Of a stretch of 5,219 nt of DNA, positions 1 through 4,662 are shown in pieces (position 1 is the stretch's first letter; each line of letters begins with the position of its first letter). Under the pieces are notes generated by a model that made no database searches, was not told the origin of the DNA, and saw only the letters and a list, made by a program, of their open reading frames with translations. The DNA is from Actinomycetales bacterium. Lineage in GTDB: Bacteria > Actinomycetota > Actinomycetes > Actinomycetales > Cellulomonadaceae. Made by a program: the position numbers and the translations under genes. The stretch is from the NCBI GenBank assembly GCA_012514835.1, contig JAAYZM010000201.1:1-5219 (forward strand). Reading direction: 5' to 3'.

Positions 1-26
1 GTGCGAAGTTCGCCGAGGCTGCTCAT
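1..26 (-). CDS. Start of an unidentified divergent gene (partial, runs off left edge)
   Basis: Read on the minus strand, an ATG at 26-24 opens a frame beginning M-S-S-L-G-E-L-R before the window ends. It is preceded by a near-ideal ribosome binding site (AGGGAGGT on the minus strand, about 5 bases before the ATG). It also has a plausible promoter and a LacI-type operator upstream, which is why I accept such a short fragment as a real gene start. Eight residues are too few to name a product. By context it is likely part of the same sugar-utilisation regulon, for example a glycosidase or ABC permease, but that is inference only. Confidence 0.6.
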
Positions 27-60
27 CGGGACCTCCCTGTCTCTGCGAGCAAGCACCTTT

Positions 61-78
61 CGAGAAAGCGGTTTCTCG
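61..78. promoter_or_regulatory. LacI-family operator 1
   Basis: An 18-bp palindrome with arms CGAGAAA and TTTCTCG around a GCGG centre, with the central CpG typical of LacI/GalR operators. The 12-bp core GAAAGCGGTTTC (63-74) recurs exactly at 1248-1259. It lies just downstream of the predicted start of the divergent left-hand transcript, where a bound repressor would block transcription. The neighbouring LacI-family protein is the obvious binder, by inference. Confidence 0.78.
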
Positions 79-88
79 TGGCACAATG

Positions 89-117
89 ATTCTGCAGCGC
101 GGTCAAGGCGCTGTCAA
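89..117 (-). promoter_or_regulatory. Sigma70-type promoter of the divergent left-hand gene
   Basis: On the minus strand a perfect -35 box TTGACA (117-112) is followed after 17 bases by CAGAAT (94-89), which matches TATAAT at four of six positions. Transcription would start near base 82, directly before the operator at 78-61 and about 56 bases before the ATG at 26. This is a prediction from consensus and geometry only. Confidence 0.55.
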
Positions 118-138
118 ACACCCGTGAAGACTACGCCC

Positions 139-150
139 TGAATCGGTTCA
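139..150. promoter_or_regulatory. Possible weak operator upstream of the lacI-family gene
   Basis: TGAATCGGTTCA is a near-palindrome around a central CG; five of its six base pairs are symmetric. It shares the AA-n-CGGTT positions with the two stronger operators. It lies 30 bases before the repressor start codon, so weak autoregulation is possible. A chance match is also possible. Confidence 0.35.
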
Positions 151-179
151 TTCCGAGGGCCCGTGGGAGGTGAGTCTCG

Positions 180-1181
180 ATGGCAACGCGTCGACGCAGG
201 ACCACGATCGCCGAGGTCGCGGCGCGCGCCGGGGTCTCCCCCGCGACCGTCTCGCGAGTCATGAACGGCCGTTTCGTCGGCGAGGACACGGTCGCCGAGC
301 GGGTGCGCGCGGCGGCCGAGGAGCTCGACTACTCCCCGAGCCCGCTCGCACGCGGCCTCGCGCTCGGCACGACGCGCACAGTGGCCTTCGTCGTGCCCGA
401 CCTGGCCAACCCCGCGTTCCAGGACATCCTCTCGGCGCTGTCGAAGTCGGCCGCGCGCTCGGGGTACCGCGTGCTCGTCGCCGACTCGGTCGAGTCACCC
501 TCGGACGAGCTCGCGATCGCGACCGAGATCCGCCGGCGCTGCGACGCGATCGTGCTGTGCGCCCCGCGCATGCCCGAGTCCGAGCTCGTCGGCGCGATCG
601 AGGACCTCAAGCCGCTCGTGCTCATCAACCGGCCCGGGACCTCGGCGGACGCACCCATGCTCTCGATCGACTACCTCACCGGGATCCACCATCTCGCCGA
701 GCACCTGTACGCGCTCGGCCACCGACGCATGGCCTACGTCGCGGGACCGTCGACGAGCGCCTCGGACCGCTACCGCCGCCGCGGGCTCGCCTCGTTCACC
801 GCCGAGCACCCCGACGTCGAGCTCGTGACGGTGACGGGCGGCGTCGGCATCGATGACGGGCAGGCCGCGGCGGCCCGGGTGCGCTCGGCAGGCGTCACGG
901 CCGCCCTGGCGTTCAACGATCTTGTCGCGATCGGCCTCGTGCACGGGCTCGACGAGCTCGGCGTCGCAGTGCCCGACGACGTCTCGGTCACCGGCTTCGA
1001 CGACATCCCCTTCGCGCGCTACAACTCCCCGTCGATCACGACCGCCTCGGTCCCGCACGAGGAGCTCGGGGTCCAGGCGTGGGACCGCATGGCCGCGCTC
1101 GTCGCGGGCAAGGAGCCGGGGCACAGCGTGCAGTTCCAGCCGCGCCTCGAGTTGCGCGGCTCGACCGCCCCACCTCGATGA
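180..1181 (+). CDS. LacI/GalR-family transcriptional repressor
   Basis: A 333-residue protein of normal length for the family, expected to repress sugar-utilisation genes until a sugar effector binds. The N-terminal helix-turn-helix (residues 10-30) shows the classic I-A-E-V-A-x-x-A-G-V-S-x-x-T-V-S-R-V-x-N-G pattern. It is followed by a hinge (residues 53-62, P-S-P-L-A-R-G-L), which normally folds on the operator with a leucine intercalating in its central CpG. The rest is a periplasmic-binding-protein-like sensor domain, including V-P-D-L-A-N-P-A-F (72-80), F-N-D (245-247) and G-F-D-D-I-P (272-277). The ATG at 180 is chosen because GGGAGG lies about 9 bases upstream and the helix-turn-helix starts directly after it. 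The gene sits between two operators with identical cores, so it most likely controls the divergent left-hand gene and the downstream transport gene. The effector sugar is not deducible. No terminator is visible after its stop. Confidence 0.95.
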   Translation: MATRRRRTTIAEVAARAGVSPATVSRVMNGRFVGEDTVAERVRAAAEELDYSPSPLARGLALGTTRTVAFVVPDLANPAFQDILSALSKSAARSGYRVLVADSVESPSDELAIATEIRRRCDAIVLCAPRMPESELVGAIEDLKPLVLINRPGTSADAPMLSIDYLTGIHHLAEHLYALGHRRMAYVAGPSTSASDRYRRRGLASFTAEHPDVELVTVTGGVGIDDGQAAAARVRSAGVTAALAFNDLVAIGLVHGLDELGVAVPDDVSVTGFDDIPFARYNSPSITTASVPHEELGVQAWDRMAALVAGKEPGHSVQFQPRLELRGSTAPPR

Positions 1182-1212
1182 TCACGCTCTGGTAAACCTC
1201 TGCGGAACAGCC

Positions 1213-1242
1213 TTGACACGGACACGGGCTCTTCGTTACGTT
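1213..1242 (+). promoter_or_regulatory. Sigma70-type promoter of the binding-protein gene
   Basis: A perfect TTGACA (1213-1218) is followed by TACGTT (1237-1242, 18-base spacer) or TTACGT (1236-1241, 17-base spacer) as the -10 box. The expected transcription start, near 1249, falls inside the operator at 1248-1259. The promoter would therefore be shut by the bound repressor, and the transcript would carry a leader of about 135 bases. Confidence 0.65.
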
Positions 1243-1247
1243 CCCAA

Positions 1248-1259
1248 GAAAGCGGTTTC
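1248..1259. promoter_or_regulatory. LacI-family operator 2
   Basis: GAAAGCGGTTTC, identical to the 12-bp core at 63-74, directly after the -10 box of the binding-protein promoter. The flanking bases are less symmetric than in operator 1 (no CGA/TCG extension), so binding may be weaker. Its position over the predicted start of transcription fits direct repression of the transport and glycosidase genes. Confidence 0.78.
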
Positions 1260-1332
1260 ACCGAACGAGGCCCAGCCGCACCTCACCAGCTCGACGACGA
1301 GATCCCGGTGCACCGAGCCGGTCAGCACGACC

Positions 1333-1356
1333 CGACTGGAGAACGACCTCCAGTTG
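1333..1356 (+). other. Leader hairpin upstream of the binding-protein gene
   Basis: ACTGGAG (1335-1341) and CTCCAGT (1348-1354) pair perfectly across a six-base AACGAC loop, extended by a G-U and a C-G pair to about nine pairs. It lies in the 5' leader, ending about 28 bases before the start codon. No U-tract follows, so it is not a standard intrinsic terminator. It could stabilise the mRNA, attenuate transcription or present a protein site. I recognise no riboswitch class in it. Confidence 0.45.
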
Positions 1357-1374
1357 CTACGTTGAAACGATGAA

Positions 1375-1394
1375 ATGAGGCGTAATGAGGCGTA
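1375..1394 (+). repeat. 10-bp perfect tandem duplication at the translation start
   Basis: ATGAGGCGTA occurs twice head to tail (1375-1384 and 1385-1394). The second copy begins with the start codon of the binding-protein gene. The first copy supplies the only purine-rich ribosome-binding stretch, TGAGG, four bases upstream of that ATG. The first copy's own ATG is in a different frame. Confidence 0.9.
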
Positions 1395-2737
1395 CAGGAC
1401 GTTCCATCGCACGGAGCACCGCATGGGCGGGCGGGGTCGCCGCGCTCCTGGTGCTCGCCGCTTGCTCGAACACCCCGGCGGCGGACCCCACGCCCGACGA
1501 CACGGGTGACGACCAGTCCGAGACGGCCGACCCGCCCGCGGACGCGGACCCGGTCGAGCTGCAGATCTCCTGGTGGGGCAACGACGAGCGCGCGGCGATC
1601 ATGGCCGAGGCGATCGACCTCTTCGAGGACAAGTACCCGCACATCACGGTCGTCGAGCAGCCCGTCGGCTCCCCCGACGACCTGTTCAACCGCCTTCCGA
1701 CCGACTTCGCCTCGAACACCGCGCCCGACGTCTTCGCGCTCGGCGGGGCCAAGCCGCAGGAGTACGGGGCGGCCGGTGCGCTGCTCGACCTCGCGACCGT
1801 CTCCCAGCAGCTGCCCACGGACAACTACCCGCGCTTCACGACGACCAACGCCACGGTCGACGGCAAGCTCTACGGGCTGCCGACGGGCGGTAACGCGATC
1901 GGCCTGCTGATCAACAAGACGATCTTCGAGGCGGCCGGGGTCGAGCTGCCGGGCGAGAACTTCACGTGGCAGGACTTCGTCGACACGGCGAACGAGATCT
2001 CCGAGAAGGCCGGTGACGGGATCGTCGGTCTCGACCTGCGCATCCAGGACGTCCTGGGCACCTACACCGGCCAGATCACCGAGACGGGCATCTACAACTG
2101 GGAGGGCCAGCTCGGGGTCGACGCCTCGCACATCGAGGGCTGGTTCGACATCGAGATGCAGATGATCGAGGGCGGCGGTCTCCCCGACCCGACCGTCGTG
2201 ATCGAGCACCACAACGTGACGCCCGACCAGACGCTCTTCGGCACGGGCCGCGCCGCGATGACGTTCTCCTACTCCAACCAGATCGCCGCGTACGCCGCGG
2301 GCACGGGCGGTGCCGAGGTCGACATCGTCCTGCCGCCGTCGGACACGCCGGTCTCGGGCGTCGCCGCGCTGCCCTCGCAGTTCTGGGCGATCGCTGCCGG
2401 GACGGACCACCCCGAGGAGGCGGCGCTGCTCGTCGACTGGCTGCTCAACCAGCCTGAGGCGGCGTCGATCATCAAGGCCGACCGTGGTCTGCCGTTCAAC
2501 CCCGACACCCTCGCGATCGTCGAGCCGCTGCTCGGCACCGAGGACGCGCTCGCCGCGGCCTACCTGCAGAAGGTGCTCGAGGGCGGTGTCGTCGCTCCCC
2601 CGCAGCCCGCGGGTGGCGGCATCCTCAACGAGCTGACCCAGCGCATCGAGTCCGACATCATCTTCGGTCGCACGACGCCCGCCGACGGCGCGGCGCAGTG
2701 GATCCAGGAGCTCGGCGACGCGCTGGCCGCCGGCTGA
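1385..2737 (+). CDS. Extracellular solute-binding lipoprotein of a sugar ABC importer (family 1, UgpB-like)
   Basis: A 450-residue protein of normal size for family 1 sugar-binding proteins, which capture oligosaccharides outside the membrane and deliver them to an ABC permease. It has an Arg-rich N-terminus, a hydrophobic stretch (residues 14-26) and a lipobox L-A-A-C with the lipidated Cys at 27. An Asp/Pro-rich, probably disordered linker of about 30 residues follows. The mature fold starts near 58 with E-L-Q-I-S-W-W-G. Family signatures include L-Y-G-L-P (162-166), an x-N-K-T-I-F-E-A-A-G-V segment soon after, and F-T-W-Q-D-F (193-198). ATG 1385 is chosen because an in-frame stop lies just upstream (1376-1378) and the signal peptide fits. 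Permease genes do not follow; a glycosidase does. It is probably repressed through operator 2. The ligand is probably an oligosaccharide and cannot be specified. Confidence 0.93.
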   Translation: MRRTGRSIARSTAWAGGVAALLVLAACSNTPAADPTPDDTGDDQSETADPPADADPVELQISWWGNDERAAIMAEAIDLFEDKYPHITVVEQPVGSPDDLFNRLPTDFASNTAPDVFALGGAKPQEYGAAGALLDLATVSQQLPTDNYPRFTTTNATVDGKLYGLPTGGNAIGLLINKTIFEAAGVELPGENFTWQDFVDTANEISEKAGDGIVGLDLRIQDVLGTYTGQITETGIYNWEGQLGVDASHIEGWFDIEMQMIEGGGLPDPTVVIEHHNVTPDQTLFGTGRAAMTFSYSNQIAAYAAGTGGAEVDIVLPPSDTPVSGVAALPSQFWAIAAGTDHPEEAALLVDWLLNQPEAASIIKADRGLPFNPDTLAIVEPLLGTEDALAAAYLQKVLEGGVVAPPQPAGGGILNELTQRIESDIIFGRTTPADGAAQWIQELGDALAAG

Positions 2738-2750
2738 CGCTTTCCCCCCT

Positions 2751-2791
2751 GCTGTGGGCGGCACCCCTCCCCCCGAGGTGCCGCCCACAGC
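2751..2791. terminator. Strong intercistronic hairpin without U-tract
   Basis: GCTGTGGGCGGCACC (2751-2765) and GGTGCCGCCCACAGC (2777-2791) form a perfect 15-bp stem with an 11-base C-rich loop. It starts 13 bases after the stop codon of the binding-protein gene. Neither strand has a U-tract after it. Such GC-rich tail-less hairpins occur at actinobacterial gene ends. It may end most transcripts after the binding protein, or stabilise its mRNA while allowing read-through into the glycosidase gene. Confidence 0.75.
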
Positions 2792-2822
2792 GCTGTCCGA
2801 CCCCGAACGGCAGGATGAGCAC

Positions 2823-4550
2823 ATGACTGCGATCGACGAGGCCCGCGCCCGCCTGCGTGAGCGTGAGCGCACCGCGCCACGGCTCGCGGGAGCCGCCGAC
2901 GGCGGGGCCGGTGCGCTCGCCGCGGGTCTTGCCGAGGCCGGGGTCGCCTTCGCCGCGGTGGGCGGAACGCTCGAGACGCGCTGGGACGACGCCGTCGTCG
3001 ACCTTGCGCACTGCGTGCGGCCGCTCGTCGAGGGGGACGAGCCCGTGCTGTGGGAGGGCGGTCCGTACCCCGGCGCGTGGATCGAGTCGACCGCGACGAT
3101 CAACGCCGAGCTGCTCGACCGATTCGCCCCCGCGGTCACGCGCGCGACGCACCTGCTGCTCGCGCGCCACCAGCGCGAGGACGGGCTGCTGCCGTACAAG
3201 GTCACGGCCGACGGCCCGGCGTTCAGCCAGATCCAGATGGTCACCCCGCTCGCGCGCTGCGTGTGGCACCACTACCTGCTCACGGGCCGCTCCGACCTGG
3301 CGTACTTGCGCACGATGTACGACGCGATGGCCCGCCACGACGCGTGGCTCGCAGCGCACCGCGACACCCGGGGCACGGGTGCTGTCGAGGCCTTCGGGAC
3401 GTTCGACACCGGCCACGACGGCTCGCCACGCTTCTGGTTCCTGCCCGAGCGGCCGCTGCACTCCGACGCGGCGCGCTTCGACCCGCTCGTCCCCCGCCTC
3501 CCCCTCATCGCCCCGGACCTCACGGCGAACGTCGCGTGCCAGCGCGACTACCTCGCGCGCATCGCGGACGAGCTCGCTTCCCCCACGGGCGAGCAGACGC
3601 GGACCGGTGATGGTGTCGCCGGGAGCGACGGTGCCGTCCCCCACGACGGTGCAGCGTGGCGCGCGGCGGCGCACCGCTCCCGTGCCGCCCTGGCCGAGCA
3701 CTGCTGGCACGCCGGCGACGGCACGTGGTACGACCGCGCCGCGGGCGGTGACCTCGTGCGCATCGAGTCCGACGTGCTGCTGCGCGTGCTCGCGTGTGAG
3801 ATCGGCGACGACGCGCTCTTCACGGCGGCGCTCGAGCGCTACCTCATGCACACGCGCAAGTTCCTCGCCCACTACGGGCTCACCTCGCTCGCGCTCGACG
3901 ACCCGCGCTTCGAGGCCAACGCCGCGCGCAACTCGTGGGGCGGGCCGGTCAACTTCCTCACGCTCGTGCGGGCCCCGCACGCCTTCGAGCAGCATGGGCA
4001 CGTCGCCGAGCTCGCCCTGATCGCCGGCCCCGTGCTGACCGCGCTCGCGGAGGCGGACCGCTTCCCGCAGTGCCTCGACCCGTGGTCGGGCGAGGCGGCA
4101 TACGGCGAGCGCTACTCGCCCGGGATCCTGTGGTTCCTCGACGCGGTCGAGCGGACCTTCGGGATCCTGCCGCGGCCCGACGGCGCGGTGTGGTTCTCCG
4201 GGCTCACCCCGACGCGCCTCGACGGGGCCGCGCGCGCGACGGCCGTGGCCTACGCACGCGACATCGACGGTGCCCGGTTCGAGCTCGCGGGCGACGACGA
4301 GCAGGTCGTCGTCTGGCGTGACGGTGCGCAGCTCGCGTCCTTCCCGCGCGGTGCGCGACTCGAGACGGACCGCGCAGGTGAGCCGCTCGCCGTCGTCGGC
4401 CTCGCGGCCGGGACGGTGCGCGGGACGGTGACGACGCCGTCGGGCTCGTGGCCCGTCGAGCTCGAACCGAACGCGCGCCTCGAGATCACGCCCGCCGGGC
4501 CGCAGCCCGACCCGGCTCCGACCCCGCGCTTCATCCCGCCCCACCACTGA
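2823..4550 (+). CDS. Cytoplasmic (alpha/alpha)6-barrel glycosidase, MGH1/GH63-like
   Basis: A 575-residue protein resembling six-hairpin glycosidases of the MGH1/GH63 type, which hydrolyse glycosidic bonds with inversion. Visible landmarks are W-E-G-G-P-Y-P-G-A-W-I-E-S (77-89), D-T-G-H-D-G-S-P-R-F (195-204), N-S-W-G-G-P-V-N (370-377) and Q-C-L-D-P-W-S-G-E (416-424). A predicted beta-rich C-terminal domain runs from about 457 to 560. D199 sits where the family's W-D-x-S-P-R motif carries the catalytic acid. The second catalytic carboxylate is less clear, because Q416 occupies what I believe is the usual Glu position. No signal peptide or membrane segment is visible, so it should act in the cytosol on imported oligosaccharide. 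A Gly/Asp-rich stretch at about 254-275 looks like a surface loop. ATG 2823 has AGGATGA 7 bases upstream; an in-frame GTG at 2754 lies inside the hairpin and is unlikely. Substrate and linkage are unknown, and the family assignment is from motif memory. Confidence 0.8.
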   Translation: MTAIDEARARLRERERTAPRLAGAADGGAGALAAGLAEAGVAFAAVGGTLETRWDDAVVDLAHCVRPLVEGDEPVLWEGGPYPGAWIESTATINAELLDRFAPAVTRATHLLLARHQREDGLLPYKVTADGPAFSQIQMVTPLARCVWHHYLLTGRSDLAYLRTMYDAMARHDAWLAAHRDTRGTGAVEAFGTFDTGHDGSPRFWFLPERPLHSDAARFDPLVPRLPLIAPDLTANVACQRDYLARIADELASPTGEQTRTGDGVAGSDGAVPHDGAAWRAAAHRSRAALAEHCWHAGDGTWYDRAAGGDLVRIESDVLLRVLACEIGDDALFTAALERYLMHTRKFLAHYGLTSLALDDPRFEANAARNSWGGPVNFLTLVRAPHAFEQHGHVAELALIAGPVLTALAEADRFPQCLDPWSGEAAYGERYSPGILWFLDAVERTFGILPRPDGAVWFSGLTPTRLDGAARATAVAYARDIDGARFELAGDDEQVVVWRDGAQLASFPRGARLETDRAGEPLAVVGLAAGTVRGTVTTPSGSWPVELEPNARLEITPAGPQPDPAPTPRFIPPHH

Positions 4551-4566
4551 CCCGCCCCTCCCTCCC
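4551..4566 (-). other. G-quadruplex motif on the minus strand
   Basis: The plus strand reads CCC-G-CCCC-T-CCC-T-CCC directly after the glycosidase stop codon. The minus strand is therefore GGG-A-GGG-A-GGGG-C-GGG, four G-runs with one-base loops, the pattern expected to form the most stable parallel quadruplexes. In a transcript of the minus-strand hydrolase gene it would lie just after the 4572-4639 hairpin. Folding is inferred from the motif. Confidence 0.6.
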
Positions 4567-4571
4567 ACCGC

Positions 4572-4639
4572 CGAGGTCGTGAGGATCCGGCCCGTACGTG
4601 ACCTCTCAGCCACGACCTCGCCGGATCCTCACGACCTCG
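4572..4639. terminator. 20-bp perfect inverted repeat between convergent genes (bidirectional terminator or REP-like element)
   Basis: CGAGGTCGTGAGGATCCGGC (4572-4591) and its exact reverse complement (4620-4639) flank a 28-base loop. The element lies between the stop codons of two convergent genes (4550 and 4663), the usual place for a bidirectional terminator. No U-tract follows on either strand; G-rich tracts do instead. The loop ends with another copy of the CACGACCTCG motif, so a second, shorter hairpin is possible. A repetitive palindromic element present elsewhere in the genome is the main alternative. Confidence 0.75.
4611..4639 (+). repeat. Direct repeat of CACGACCTCG inside the inverted repeat element
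   Basis: CACGACCTCG occurs at 4611-4620 and 4630-4639, and its reverse complement occurs at 4572-4581. The left arm can therefore pair with either copy: 20 pairs with the distal copy, or 10 with the proximal one. The two pairings exclude each other. Confidence 0.8.
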
Positions 4640-4640
4640 C

Positions 4641-4662
4641 GGGGATGTGGGGGCGGGTGGGG
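4641..4662 (+). other. G-quadruplex motif on the plus strand
   Basis: GGGG-ATGT-GGGGG-C-GGG-T-GGGG satisfies the standard four-run quadruplex pattern with loops of 4, 1 and 1 bases. It starts two bases after the right arm of the inverted repeat and abuts the stop codon of the minus-strand gene. In the glycosidase transcript it would follow the hairpin directly. Folding is predicted from the motif only. Confidence 0.6.

Noticed and set aside
1307..1316. Palindrome CGGTGCACCG as another LacI operator
   Set aside because: Its centre (TGCA) and arms do not match the shared GAAAGCGGTTTC core, so it is at most part of leader folding.
170..1365. Frame-shifted plus- and minus-strand frames over the repressor gene
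   Set aside because: Arg/Pro/Ser-rich translations without motifs, shadows of the well-supported LacI-family gene.
2754..2822. Upstream in-frame GTG start for the glycosidase at 2754
   Set aside because: It lies inside the 15-bp hairpin stem, has no ribosome binding site and would add a Pro-rich leader. ATG 2823 has AGGATGA at good spacing.
1322..4613. Two very long open frames on the minus strand (1322-3244 and 2658-4613, over 600 codons each)
   Set aside because: They lie antisense to the binding-protein and glycosidase genes, are rich in Arg, Gly and Val in low-complexity runs, and show no family motifs. Long antisense frames are expected in such GC-rich DNA.
4572..4639. Insertion sequence or transposon ends
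   Set aside because: Only 28 bases lie between the repeat arms, there is no transposase and no clear target-site duplication. A terminator or REP-like element fits better.
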